DNA of 64,000 nucleotides from Aristaeella hokkaidonensis (lineage in GTDB: Bacteria; Bacillota; Clostridia; Christensenellales; Aristaeellaceae), in assembly GCF_018128945.1 (NCBI RefSeq), contig NZ_CP068393.1:1550001-1614000 (forward strand), written 5' to 3'. The notes under the pieces are model-generated. The model had not been told where the DNA came from. It saw only the letters and a program-made list of their open reading frames with translations, and ran no database searches. A program made the position numbers and the translations under genes. Position 1 is the stretch's first letter, and the number at the start of each line of letters is the position of its first letter. This document shows, piece by piece, positions 52,182 through 61,124 of this stretch.

Positions 52182-53903
52182 TCAATGCCCGGCAAACGCC
52201 TTGAAAAATGCATTCCTGTCCTTTAATTCCTCAACGGTTCCTTCATCCTCGACGGTTCCGTTGCGCATCACGATCACATGCTGGGCTTCCGCTACCGTTC
52301 GGTAGTTATGTGCCACGATGATGGCTGTCCGGCCCTGTATAAGGGCCCGGATGCCTGCCCTGATCTTTTCCTCCGTCACGGGGTCAAGATTGGCGGTGGC
52401 TTCGTCCAGGATCAGATAGTCCGGATTCTTCAGCATGGCCCTGGCAATGGCAATGCGCTGCTGTTCGCCTCCGGAGAGCTTCTCTCCGTTGAAACCGACG
52501 TTGAAGTCGAGTCCTCCCTCATGGGAGGCGATCAGGTCTTCCAGGCAGGCCAGGGAGATGACAGCCTGCAGCTCCTCTTCCTTAACATCCCTGACGCCAT
52601 AGCAGATATTGTCGCGGATACTTCCTTCGAAAAGGCCGGCGTTCTGGCTGACAACGCCGAAGCGGTCACGCCAGGCGCGCAGGGACACCTCGTTTCCGGC
52701 CTCGCCGATCCGGATGTTTCCGCCGTAATCCGGATACAGGCGGTTCAGCAGGCGCAGCACTGTTGTTTTACCGCTGCCGTTCGGGCCGACAATGGCTGTA
52801 ATCTTTCCTTTGGGGATATGCGTGCTGACGCTGTGGATAACTTCCCTGTCGTTGTAGCCGAAGGAGACCTTATCCATACACAGATCCCCGGCTGCCGTAA
52901 ACTCGCTTTTCCCCTGATCCGGATCCTCTTCTTCTTCCTCCAGGATGGAGACGATCTTTTTGCTGCCGCCCTTTGTAGCGGAGAACACGGACGGGAACTG
53001 GGCAAAGAACTGGAACACCAGCACCAGGTTGTTGCCGTAAGCGTAGAACGCGGCCAGCGTCGTACCGGACTGAACGCGGCCGTTCCGGATCAGCATGCTG
53101 CCGATGAGAAAAGCAACGGTAAACAGAACGAAAATCAGAAAGGTCTGGCCGAACATCACAAGGGTATTGGCCATGGCGTTGTATTTGTCCGCCTCGTAGC
53201 GATCCTCAATGCAGCGAAGGCCGGCCGCATTCTCTTTTTCCTCGCTGTTCATGGCTTTGATGAAGCGGATTCTGCCGAAACGTTCTGCGAGAAACGCGGT
53301 AAAAGCAGACAGCTTTCCGGCCACATACACAGCCCCCCGCTCGCTGAAGCGGGCGGAGAAAAACATAATACCGATGGTAACGATAAATCCGATGAGCAGG
53401 TACGGAGTCAGTTCACCGACGGCCGCCTCACCCGCCAGGACAATCGGAAGAAAAGCCAGCAGCGTAAAAATGAGTTGAAGCAGCTTAAAGGGCAGGTAGG
53501 AATACTCCGGGTCTGAGGTGACGCGGCTTAAGACCCGGTTGGGACTTTCACGGTCGTAATAGCTGAACGGGAGTCGCATGACTTTCTTCCAGATCTTTTT
53601 CCGGATCCCCGCCGCCAGCTCCACAAAGCCGAGGTCCGCCACCACGCTGGCATAGGAAAACACATAGCCGAGGATGCACATCAGTGCATAGGTGACAATG
53701 GGCGAAAAATTCTGGAATTTACCGACAGAGATCGCGGCCACAGTGTCAGCCTGCGACGCAACAATCAGTGTACCGACCAGGTACAGCAGCGATCCGAACA
53801 AGGTACGGAGCACGGGCAGCTTCACGCCCTGATAGAGGGTTCTCAATGGCTTCTTCGTCCTGATCGTGACGTTTTCCATTGCAAGGCTGGACTTGTTCTT
53901 CAT
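52182..53903 (-). CDS. ABC exporter half-transporter (second of a heterodimeric pair)
   Basis: The 573-residue protein has an N-terminal six-helix exporter domain and a C-terminal ATPase: Walker A GPNGSGKTT, signature LSGGEQQRIAIARAM and Walker B DYLILDEATANLD. It overlaps the companion gene by 4 bp (ATGA), and the two together resemble heterodimeric exporters of Gram-positive bacteria (BmrCD/LmrCD type) that expel drugs, peptides or lipids. Its place in one transcript with two carbohydrate enzymes is odd. There is no peptidase or MFP partner. Confidence 0.9.
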   Translation of the reverse strand: MKNKSSLAMENVTIRTKKPLRTLYQGVKLPVLRTLFGSLLYLVGTLIVASQADTVAAISVGKFQNFSPIVTYALMCILGYVFSYASVVADLGFVELAAGIRKKIWKKVMRLPFSYYDRESPNRVLSRVTSDPEYSYLPFKLLQLIFTLLAFLPIVLAGEAAVGELTPYLLIGFIVTIGIMFFSARFSERGAVYVAGKLSAFTAFLAERFGRIRFIKAMNSEEKENAAGLRCIEDRYEADKYNAMANTLVMFGQTFLIFVLFTVAFLIGSMLIRNGRVQSGTTLAAFYAYGNNLVLVFQFFAQFPSVFSATKGGSKKIVSILEEEEEDPDQGKSEFTAAGDLCMDKVSFGYNDREVIHSVSTHIPKGKITAIVGPNGSGKTTVLRLLNRLYPDYGGNIRIGEAGNEVSLRAWRDRFGVVSQNAGLFEGSIRDNICYGVRDVKEEELQAVISLACLEDLIASHEGGLDFNVGFNGEKLSGGEQQRIAIARAMLKNPDYLILDEATANLDPVTEEKIRAGIRALIQGRTAIIVAHNYRTVAEAQHVIVMRNGTVEDEGTVEELKDRNAFFKAFAGH

Positions 53904-55651
53904 TGTTTCGCCCCCTCTCCGGCCGACAGCAGGCTCCGGTATTCCGGACAGCAGTTCTTCAGCTCTTCATGGGATCCGCAGCCCATAACACGGCCCTTGT
54001 TAAGCACCAGGATCGTGTCCGCGTCCTGCACGGTGGAAAGATCGTGCGCAACAATGATCCTTGTCTTCCCTGCCGCGTATCGGTCGATCAGCGCAGCAAT
54101 ACGCCCGGACCCTTCATAATCCAGCGCGCTCGTAGCCTCATCCGCAAGAACCATTTTAGTTCCTGCCAGCAGCATTCTGGCCACGGCCAGCCGCTGTCTC
54201 TGTCCGCCGGAGAGCTTCGACGCTCCCGGCCCGACCTCGTAATCCAGGCCGCCGTTCAGCTCGACTGCCTCCAGCATATCGACTTCCTTCAGGAACTTGT
54301 TCAGTTCCTCATCGGAATGAGGCGTCCCGGATCCGTAGCAAAGAAAATCGCGCACGGTTCCGTCAAAGCCCGGGGCATTCTGCGGAAGATAGGAAAACAG
54401 GTTCCGGTAGCTGCTGATCTCAAATTCGCGTATATCCACGCCGCCCAGTGTGATACGGCCCTGCTCCGGACGGTAAAACTGTTCAATCAGGTTCAGCAGC
54501 GTTGATTTCCCGGCTCCACTTCCGCCCACAATGGCAAACTTGCTGCCGTTCTTCACCGTGAAGGAGACATCTGAAAGCGTTTTAGTTCCGCCGCGGGAGA
54601 AGCTGACATGTTCAAACCTGAGATCATCCGGCCGGCCAGCCTTCTGTTCACCGCCGCTGTCCTCATTGAGCGTCAGGATTTCAGAAATACGCAGTGTTGC
54701 GCCCTGGGCTTTCTTGCCCAGCACCCACAGGGTAAGATGGTCCGCAATATACTTCTGATAGGTCGCGCCGAGGCCGAAGTATGCGATAAACTGAGCCGTA
54801 GTGATATCCCCGCCCAGAAGCAGGATTGCACCGGCCGTCATAATGATCAGCGTCGGCACTGCGTACAGGATGTTTGCAATCAGCTGGTTGAAAGCGGCGG
54901 CCATCGTGGTCTTCTTCTGCGCAGCCTTCATCTCGTCAATGAAGCCGTCTCCGTCTGCAATCTCATCCTCGGTCTTGTTGTATGCCTTGATGATCTCCAC
55001 ATGCTCCACCTTTTCGGCAAGCCTGGCTGTCAGGCGGGCAATGGAGTTTTGAAGCCGGGTCTGGCTTTTGTATGTTACGCGGCCGGACCAGAGGGCGCCG
55101 AGAACAATGACCGGAATAATCAGGATAAAGCCAAGCAAAAGCGACCCGTTGCCCATACGGGAAACCTTCACAAGCGTACTTGTGATGAAATACAGTCTTG
55201 GAATCTCAATGACCAGCAGATCAATCAGAAAATCACTTACAAAGCCGGTATCCGTCGTGATGCGGGAGATGAATTCCTTGGGATCACGTGCCTCCGCCTC
55301 CGCGGCAGTCAGGGAAAACACCTTGCGGGAAGCCGCCGCCTGAAAGTTCCGATGGATGCGTGCCTTGGCGATATAGGTAATATAAGTCGAAACAAGTCCG
55401 CCGACAAACTCTGCCAGGGCCAGGGCAAAAAGCGTAAGGCAGATACTGACCGCGGTTTTTACCACAGGACTGTTTACGGCGGTAAACTCCAGGTCAGCCA
55501 GGCCGGCGATTTTTTCAGGAATTGTCAGCTCAATTGCAGCTTTACCCAAATTGAGCAGAAACGCAGACGCAAGGAATAAAACAGGCAGCCGGATCTGTCG
55601 GATTAAGTGGATAAAGTTTTTCCAGATGGATTGATTCCTTGTCTCTGTCAT
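53900..55651 (-). CDS. ABC exporter half-transporter (first of a heterodimeric pair)
   Basis: The protein of about 583 residues has a six-helix membrane domain and a C-terminal ATPase: Walker A GGSGAGKSTLL, signature KLSGGQRQRLAVARML and Walker B KMVLADEATSALD. In this Walker B, Ala precedes DEAT, but the catalytic Glu is kept in both halves, so both sites could be active. The start at 55651 (MTETRNQSIW) follows GAGGGG by about eight bases; the ATG at 55669 contains that site. The gene is the first of the operon, and its promoter lies inside a long inverted repeat, probably an operator. Confidence 0.9.
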   Translation of the reverse strand: MTETRNQSIWKNFIHLIRQIRLPVLFLASAFLLNLGKAAIELTIPEKIAGLADLEFTAVNSPVVKTAVSICLTLFALALAEFVGGLVSTYITYIAKARIHRNFQAAASRKVFSLTAAEAEARDPKEFISRITTDTGFVSDFLIDLLVIEIPRLYFITSTLVKVSRMGNGSLLLGFILIIPVIVLGALWSGRVTYKSQTRLQNSIARLTARLAEKVEHVEIIKAYNKTEDEIADGDGFIDEMKAAQKKTTMAAAFNQLIANILYAVPTLIIMTAGAILLLGGDITTAQFIAYFGLGATYQKYIADHLTLWVLGKKAQGATLRISEILTLNEDSGGEQKAGRPDDLRFEHVSFSRGGTKTLSDVSFTVKNGSKFAIVGGSGAGKSTLLNLIEQFYRPEQGRITLGGVDIREFEISSYRNLFSYLPQNAPGFDGTVRDFLCYGSGTPHSDEELNKFLKEVDMLEAVELNGGLDYEVGPGASKLSGGQRQRLAVARMLLAGTKMVLADEATSALDYEGSGRIAALIDRYAAGKTRIIVAHDLSTVQDADTILVLNKGRVMGCGSHEELKNCCPEYRSLLSAGEGAKQ

Positions 55652-55678
55652 TTGAATCCCCTCAAGCATTCATCAAAA

Positions 55679-55725
55679 ATATCCGCATTAATCGTCGAAC
55701 AGTTTTCGACTCTTCCTGCGGATAT
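55679..55725. promoter_or_regulatory. nested inverted repeat at the exporter operon start
   Basis: ATATCCGCA (55679-55687) and TGCGGATAT (55717-55725) are perfect 9-bp arms. Inside are GTCGAA (55694-55699) and TTCGAC (55705-55710). The outer right arm touches the -10 box. Confidence 0.6.
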
Positions 55726-55752
55726 CCTATCATATTCATTGTTGAAGCAAAA
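55724..55752 (-). promoter_or_regulatory. promoter of the exporter operon
   Basis: Minus-strand TTTTGC (55747-55752) and TAGGAT (55724-55729) are 17 bp apart; this is a weak promoter. Confidence 0.45.
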
Positions 55753-55836
55753 CCTATCCCGGTTTTATCGTACCGAAACACGAAAAAGTGTTCAATAACT
55801 CCAGATACTATTCCCCCGCGCAGCCGCCAACCGCGT

Positions 55837-56373
55837 TTACGGAAGCATAGAGGGCGGATCGGTAAAGCTTTCTATGATCTCCATCAGCGTGTCAATTCCC
55901 CTTCGGTAGACCTCCTCTTTGATCCGCGGTTCACCCTGAACAGCCAGCAGATTCTGCAGCACGCCAAAGATACCGAAAGCATGGTAAAGCGTAGCGACGT
56001 TGACGGAGATATCCCCGGGATCCCGCTGATGTATGGCCGAAATCTCTTCCTGAACGATCTCACGCAGATACAGGCTGAATTCCCGCCCGAACATACCGCT
56101 GTCCAGCAGCAGTTTCAGCTCGTCGCCTTCGTCCTTCAAAGAATCAAAGAATTCCCTGGTCAGGCGCCTGCCCCGGAGCTTTTCCATATATGCTTCGCTC
56201 ATTTCCACAACCACATCATTGAAAAAGCGGTAATTGTTGTAAAACGTGGAGCGGGACACTTTTGCTTCCCGGCATAACTCCCTGACGGAAATTTCAGTAT
56301 AGGGCTTGGTTCGGGACAGCCGAATCAGCGCTTCGCGGATTGCCTTCTTCGAGTATTCGTTTCTCTGGTCCAC
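55837..56373 (-). CDS. TetR-family transcriptional regulator
   Basis: The 178-residue protein has an N-terminal TetR-type helix-turn-helix (AIREALIRLSRTKPYTEISVRELCREAKVSRSTFYNNYRFF, with Y-x-N in place of the usual Y-x-H-F), followed by a helical ligand domain. TetR regulators bind palindromes as dimers and release DNA on binding a ligand. The start is a GTG at 56373, seven bases after GGGGG. It sits upstream of, and in the same direction as, the exporter operon, so it is the obvious candidate regulator. A 14-bp perfect palindrome covers its own -10. Confidence 0.88.
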   Translation of the reverse strand: MDQRNEYSKKAIREALIRLSRTKPYTEISVRELCREAKVSRSTFYNNYRFFNDVVVEMSEAYMEKLRGRRLTREFFDSLKDEGDELKLLLDSGMFGREFSLYLREIVQEEISAIHQRDPGDISVNVATLYHAFGIFGVLQNLLAVQGEPRIKEEVYRRGIDTLMEIIESFTDPPSMLP

Positions 56374-56450
56374 AGGACAGCCCCCTTTTGTGCCAGGTTA
56401 ATCCCTTCTCGTGCTTCAGTTCCTGATCCCGCAGGGAGATGATGGAGCAC

Positions 56451-56485
56451 TGTAAAATTTTACACGATTCATACAAATCCGGCAA
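56451..56485 (-). promoter_or_regulatory. tetR-type promoter with palindromic operator
   Basis: Minus-strand TTGCCG (56480-56485) and TAAAAT (56457-56462) are 17 bp apart. TGTAAAATTTTACA (56451-56464) is a perfect 14-bp palindrome over the -10. Confidence 0.65.
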
Positions 56486-56554
56486 GAAAAGGCGGTACAT
56501 ATCCTGTTTCCAAGCCAGTCAGCACTTATGGCTGCTGTCCGTTTATTTTTTTAC

Positions 56555-56589
56555 ACAAAAAAGCAGCGCATTTTTGCAAATGCGCTGCC
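56555..56589 (-). terminator. terminator of the hydrogenase operon
   Basis: GCAGCGCATTT and AAATGCGCTGC pair perfectly around TTGC; TTTTTTG follows on the minus strand. Confidence 0.93.
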
Positions 56590-56605
56590 TGGAGTAATCT
56601 CCGGA

Positions 56606-58354
56606 TTACTTCTTGTACTTCGGGCGGGCTGTATAGTGGGTATGCAGCAGCTCGTGAGCCAGATGGCTGTTGGGCTCGCCCAGGTAGTCTTTGTAAACCG
56701 CCATGATGGAAGCGTTCTCGTGGGACTTCCGCTGCGGCTTGTTCGCGTCCTCGTTGTACAGGGCCGCGGCACGCAGGGTCTTGGGATCGCATTCCATCCG
56801 CTTCTGGGCGGATACGATGGGCTGACCGCCGCCGGTCACGCAGCCGCCGGGGCAGCCCATGACCTCGATGAAGTGGTAGGTCTTCTCACCGCTGCGGACG
56901 CTGTCCAGCAGCTTCGCCGCGTTGGCAGTGCCGTGGGCAACCGCCACGTTGACGTCCAGATCGCCCACCTTGATGGTGGCTTCCTTCACTCCTTCGATAC
57001 CGCGGACCGCTGTGAAGTCGACCTTGTCCAGCGTTTCCTTGGTCACGATTTCATAGACGGTACGCAGGGCAGCTTCCATAACGCCGCCGGTCGCGCCGAA
57101 GATGACGCCCGCGCCCGTGCTTTCGCCGAGGACGGGATCAAAGTCTTCATCGGGCAGGTTTGCGAAGTCGATACCGGCTTCCTTGATCATCTTGGCCAGT
57201 TCACGGGTGGTGATGACTTCATCAACGTCTGCCAGGCCGTTGTGGCCCAGTTCGGGACGCTTCGCCTCGAACTTCTTGGCGGTACAGGGCATCACGGACA
57301 CAACCTTGATGTCCTTGGGATCGATGCCGACCTTCTCCGCCCAGTAGGTCTTGATCATCGCGCCTTCCATCTCGTGGGGAGATTTGCAGGAAGACAGGTT
57401 CGGAATGAAGTCCGGATAGTAGGTTTCGCAGAACTTGATCCATCCGGGAGAGCAGCTGGTGATCATCGGCAGCACACCGCCGTTGGTCAGGCGGCCGATG
57501 AACTCGGTGCCTTCTTCCATGATGGTCAGGTCAGCAGCCCAGTCGGTGTCAAACACCTTGTCGAAACCAAGGCGGCGCAGGGCAGCGGCCATTTTGCCGG
57601 TCACAGCAGTGCCCATCGGGATGCCGAACTCTTCACCCAGGGCGGCGCGGACCGCGGGAGCGGGCTGCACAACCACTGTCTTGGTTTCGTCATTCAGCAG
57701 ATCCCACACAGCCTTGGTGGAATCCTTCTCATACAGGGCGCCGGTCGGGCAGGCTGCGATACACTGACCGCAGTTGATGCAGGCCACGTCGTTCAGCGGC
57801 TGTTCCCAGGCGCTGCCGATCTTGGTCTTGAAGCCGCGTCCCATGGGGCCGATAACGCCGACAGCCTGAGTGTTGTTACAGGCGGCAACGCAGCGGCGGC
57901 ACAGGATACATTTGTTGTTGTTGCGGACGATGGAGGGGCTCAGATCGTCGATGTCATACTCGTTCATCTTGCCCTTGTACTTGTCCACGTCATCCACGCC
58001 CAGGTCCTGGCACATCTGCTGCAGTTCGCACTTCTGGTTGCGGGCGCAGTCCAGGCACTTCTTGTCGTGGTTGCTCAGCAGCAGCTCCAGGTTCACCCGG
58101 CGGGCTTCCCGGATCTTGGGGGTATTGGTCTTGACGTTCATGCCGTTGCTCACGGGCAGCACGCAGGCCGCGCCGAAAGCGCGGGCGCCGGTGTCAACGA
58201 TACACATACGGCAGGCGCCGATCTGGTTGATATCCTTCAGGTAGCACAGCGTGGGGATGTTGATCCCGGCTTTTTTCGCCGCTTCCAGAACCGTCGTGCC
58301 GGCCGGAACTTCAACACTGACGCCGTCAATCGTAAGCTTAACGAGATTTTCCAT
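56606..58354 (-). CDS. hydA: [FeFe] hydrogenase catalytic subunit HydA
   Basis: The 582-residue protein has the modules of the HydABC-type catalytic subunit in order: an N-terminal [2Fe-2S] domain (TLCYLKDINQIGACRMC), a His-Cys3 cluster (HDKKCLDCARNQKCELQQMC), two [4Fe-4S] clusters (CILCRRCVAAC, CINCGQCIAACP) and the H-cluster domain with TSCSPGWIKF, MPCTAKKFEAKRPE and EVMGCPGGCVTGGGQP. It produces or uses H2 with electrons from NADH and reduced ferredoxin. It is the last gene of its operon; GAGGAGG is about ten bases from the ATG. Confidence 0.97.
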   Translation of the reverse strand: MENLVKLTIDGVSVEVPAGTTVLEAAKKAGINIPTLCYLKDINQIGACRMCIVDTGARAFGAACVLPVSNGMNVKTNTPKIREARRVNLELLLSNHDKKCLDCARNQKCELQQMCQDLGVDDVDKYKGKMNEYDIDDLSPSIVRNNNKCILCRRCVAACNNTQAVGVIGPMGRGFKTKIGSAWEQPLNDVACINCGQCIAACPTGALYEKDSTKAVWDLLNDETKTVVVQPAPAVRAALGEEFGIPMGTAVTGKMAAALRRLGFDKVFDTDWAADLTIMEEGTEFIGRLTNGGVLPMITSCSPGWIKFCETYYPDFIPNLSSCKSPHEMEGAMIKTYWAEKVGIDPKDIKVVSVMPCTAKKFEAKRPELGHNGLADVDEVITTRELAKMIKEAGIDFANLPDEDFDPVLGESTGAGVIFGATGGVMEAALRTVYEIVTKETLDKVDFTAVRGIEGVKEATIKVGDLDVNVAVAHGTANAAKLLDSVRSGEKTYHFIEVMGCPGGCVTGGGQPIVSAQKRMECDPKTLRAAALYNEDANKPQRKSHENASIMAVYKDYLGEPNSHLAHELLHTHYTARPKYKK

Positions 58355-58377
58355 TTGTGTTGTTCCTCCTCGCGCGA

Positions 58378-60174
58378 TTATTCCTTGATGATAGCGCCGA
58401 ACTTACATGTCGCCATGCAGCTTCCGCACTTGATGCACTTGTTCTGGTCGATCACGTGCTGTTCCTTGACGTTGCCGGTGATCGCGTTCACCGGGCACTT
58501 GCGGGCGCAGGCGGTACAGCCGCGGCAGGCGTCGGTGATCTTGTAGTTCAGCAGGGCCTGGCAGTGATGTGCCGGGCAGCGCTTTTCCTTGATGTGCGCT
58601 TCATACTCATCGCGGAAGTACTTGATGGTGGAAAGCACCGGGTTCGGAGCCGTCTGGCCCAGACCGCACAGAGCGCTGCTCTTGATGTTTTCGGCCAGGG
58701 TTTCCAGCTTCTCGATGTCGCCTTCTTCGCCCTTGCCCTGGGTGATCCGTTCAAGGATCTCCAGCATGCGGCGGGTACCAACGCGGCAGGGTGTGCACTT
58801 ACCGCAGCTCTCATCAACTGTGAAGTCGAGGAAGAAGCGGGCGATGTCCACCATACAGTTGTCTTCGTCCATGACGATCATACCGCCGGAACCCATCATG
58901 GCGCCGATCTTGGTCAGGCTGTCATAGTCCACGGAGATGTCCAGCATGCTGGCGGGGATACATCCGCCGGAAGGACCGCCAGTCTGAACGGCCTTGAACT
59001 TCTTGCCGTTCGGGCAGCCGCCGCCGATGTCCTCAATGATGGTGCGCAGCGGGATACCCATGGGAACTTCCACCAGACCGGTGTTGTTGATCTTGCCGCC
59101 CAGGGCGAAAACTTTTGTACCGGTGGAGGAAGGAATACCAATGGACTTGAACCAGTCCGCACCCTTCAGGATGATCTGGGCGATGTTGCCCAGGGTTTCA
59201 ACGTTGTTGATGTTGGTGGGGCTCTCAAACAGACCCTTCACAGCCGGGAACGGGGGCTTCGGACGGGGCTCGCCGCGTTTGCCTTCGATAGAGGCCATCA
59301 GAGCGGTTTCTTCGCCGCACACGAACGCGCCGGCGCCCAGACGGATGTGAATGTCAAAGTTGAAGCCGGTGCCGAAGATGTTCTCACCCAGCAGGCCGTA
59401 TTCATGAGCCTGCTCGATGGCCTTCTCCAGGCGCTTCACGGCGATGGGGTACTCAGCGCGGACGTAAATCCAGCCTTCATCAGCGCCGATGGCGTAGCCG
59501 CCGATGGCCATGGCTTCCAGGATCGCGTGGGGATCGCCTTCCAGCAGGGAGCGGTCCATGAACGCGCCGGGGTCGCCTTCGTCAGCGTTACAGACGAAGT
59601 ACTTGTGCTCAGCCTGGCTGGCACGGGCGAACTGCCACTTCTTACCGGTGGGGAAACCGGCGCCGCCGCGGCCGCGCAGACCGGAATCCAGCACTTCCTG
59701 GCAAACCTGCTCAGGAGTCATTTCGGTCAGGGCCTTTGCCAGGGCCTTATAGCCGTCGAAGGCAATGTATTCATCGATGTTTTCAGGATCGATCACACCG
59801 CAGTTCCGCAGTGCGACGCGCTGCTGCTGCTTGTAGAAGCCGATCTCATTCAGGCTCTTCTGAACGCTGCTCTCGTGGGTCTTGTGATCCACATAGACCA
59901 GGTGCTGAACCTTACGGCCCTTCAGCAGGTGCTCGGATACGATCTCATCCACGTCTTCTTCCTTAACGCGGCTGTAGAAAGTTCCTTCGGGATAAACGAT
60001 AACAACGGGACCGGCTTCGCACAGTCCGAAGCAGCCCGTGCGGACTACCTTGACTTCCTTGTCAAGGCCCTTTTCCTTCAGCTGCTCCTCGAAGCGTTCA
60101 ATCAGCTTCGCGGAACCGGAAGAAGAACAGCCGGTGCCGCCGCAGACCAGCACATGAGAACGATAAAGCTCCAT
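58378..60174 (-). CDS. hydB: hydrogenase flavoprotein subunit HydB (NuoF-like)
   Basis: The 598-residue protein is a NuoF-like subunit with a fused N-terminal thioredoxin-like [2Fe-2S] domain (CGGTGCSSSG, then TGCFGLCEAGP), the FMN/NADH domain (RGRGGAGFPTGKKW, CNADEGDPGAFMDRS), the [4Fe-4S] site ESCGKCTPCRVG, and two C-terminal [4Fe-4S] clusters (CRGCTACARKCP, CIKCGSCMATC). It binds NAD(H) and is thought to be where electron bifurcation happens in HydABC hydrogenases. It sits 23 bases before hydA and has GAGGAGG. Confidence 0.97.
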   Translation of the reverse strand: MELYRSHVLVCGGTGCSSSGSAKLIERFEEQLKEKGLDKEVKVVRTGCFGLCEAGPVVIVYPEGTFYSRVKEEDVDEIVSEHLLKGRKVQHLVYVDHKTHESSVQKSLNEIGFYKQQQRVALRNCGVIDPENIDEYIAFDGYKALAKALTEMTPEQVCQEVLDSGLRGRGGAGFPTGKKWQFARASQAEHKYFVCNADEGDPGAFMDRSLLEGDPHAILEAMAIGGYAIGADEGWIYVRAEYPIAVKRLEKAIEQAHEYGLLGENIFGTGFNFDIHIRLGAGAFVCGEETALMASIEGKRGEPRPKPPFPAVKGLFESPTNINNVETLGNIAQIILKGADWFKSIGIPSSTGTKVFALGGKINNTGLVEVPMGIPLRTIIEDIGGGCPNGKKFKAVQTGGPSGGCIPASMLDISVDYDSLTKIGAMMGSGGMIVMDEDNCMVDIARFFLDFTVDESCGKCTPCRVGTRRMLEILERITQGKGEEGDIEKLETLAENIKSSALCGLGQTAPNPVLSTIKYFRDEYEAHIKEKRCPAHHCQALLNYKITDACRGCTACARKCPVNAITGNVKEQHVIDQNKCIKCGSCMATCKFGAIIKE

Positions 60175-60201
60175 CTGGGTTTTCCTCCTCTTTGTCGTTA
60201 A

Positions 60202-60570
60202 TTAGTCTTTTGCGGCGCCGATGGTATATTCTTCCACAGGCTGACCGTTAACAATGTGCTCAGCTACGATCCGCGGCACCATTTCAGGCTTCACGTGGAT
60301 GTAGGTAACCTTTTCCTTGCCGGGCAGGATCACGTCCAGCATGGGCTCATAACGGCACATACCGATGCAGCCGGTCTGGCTCACGGTCACGTGCTGCAGG
60401 TTCCGCTTCTGGATTTCTTCCATAAAGGCAAGCATCACGGGGCGGGCGCCGGCGGCAATACCGCAGGTGGCCATGCCGATCACAACGCGGCAGGCGTCCG
60501 TGTCCTTGCGCATGTTAATGCTTTCCAGCGTCTTTGCGCGGATGGCTTCCAGATCTGCCAAAGATTTCAT
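60202..60570 (-). CDS. thioredoxin-like [2Fe-2S] ferredoxin of the hydrogenase operon
   Basis: The 122-residue protein is a small thioredoxin-fold [2Fe-2S] protein with four cysteines in two pairs: CRVVIGMATC and TGCIGMC. It resembles the second NuoE-like module found in many Clostridia hydrogenase operons. The start at 60570 (MKSLADLEAIR) has GGAGG nine bases upstream and overlaps the preceding stop as ATGA. It probably passes electrons to or from HydB. Confidence 0.88.
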   Translation of the reverse strand: MKSLADLEAIRAKTLESINMRKDTDACRVVIGMATCGIAAGARPVMLAFMEEIQKRNLQHVTVSQTGCIGMCRYEPMLDVILPGKEKVTYIHVKPEMVPRIVAEHIVNGQPVEEYTIGAAKD

Positions 60571-61124
60571 ATCAATACACCTCCAAAGATTGAGTTGATT
60601 TCCTCGTCCAGCGCTTCCTTCAGCCACGCGGCCACGGAAGGCTCGTTAAAGGGGATGTCGCTGCCCAGCGCATTCCTGACCTCTCTCGTATCGAAACTTC
60701 CCTCTCCTTTCGGGCTTTTGCCCTCAAAAAGGAAATCCGGAAACAACGGATTGGTCAGCATCAGACTCAGCAAAGTACCGGATAAATCCCCAAGCGGAAG
60801 ACAGTCGATGTTGCCGGTGTCCATGGAACAGGTCAGGGTTGTTCCCTTTCCTTCCTCACTTTCCAGATGGAAAGTGCCTCCGGCTCTTTCGGCGTTCTCC
60901 TTCATCATGGGAATTCCCAGTCCAACCTTGCGGGTTGTCCGGGTTGTGGCAAAAGGACTGGTTACCCGGGCCAGCAGCTCCGGGCTCATTCCTTTACCAT
61001 TATCCGCGAGTTCCATGGTCAGCATCCCGTTCTCTTCCAGGGTCAGACGGATGGTCACCAGGCTCGCGCCGGCTGTGATACTGTTCTGCGCCAGATCCAG
61101 CAGGTGAAGACTCAGATCACGCAC
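60567..61124 (-). CDS. histidine-kinase-like ATPase in the hydrogenase operon
   Basis: The 185-residue protein carries a GHKL/HATPase_c fold without a receiver or membrane domain: N-box HLLDLAQNSITAGAS, G1 ELADNGKGM, and G2 TRKVGLGIPMMKENAERAGG. The His-containing dimerisation domain of a histidine kinase is missing. Stand-alone versions like this recur between hydC and hydB in Clostridia. It may be an anti-sigma-like kinase or a signalling partner of the hydrogenase-like sensor upstream. It overlaps hydC by 8 bp and the ferredoxin gene by 4 bp. Confidence 0.88.
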   Translation of the reverse strand: MRDLSLHLLDLAQNSITAGASLVTIRLTLEENGMLTMELADNGKGMSPELLARVTSPFATTRTTRKVGLGIPMMKENAERAGGTFHLESEEGKGTTLTCSMDTGNIDCLPLGDLSGTLLSLMLTNPLFPDFLFEGKSPKGEGSFDTREVRNALGSDIPFNEPSVAAWLKEALDEEINSIFGGVLI

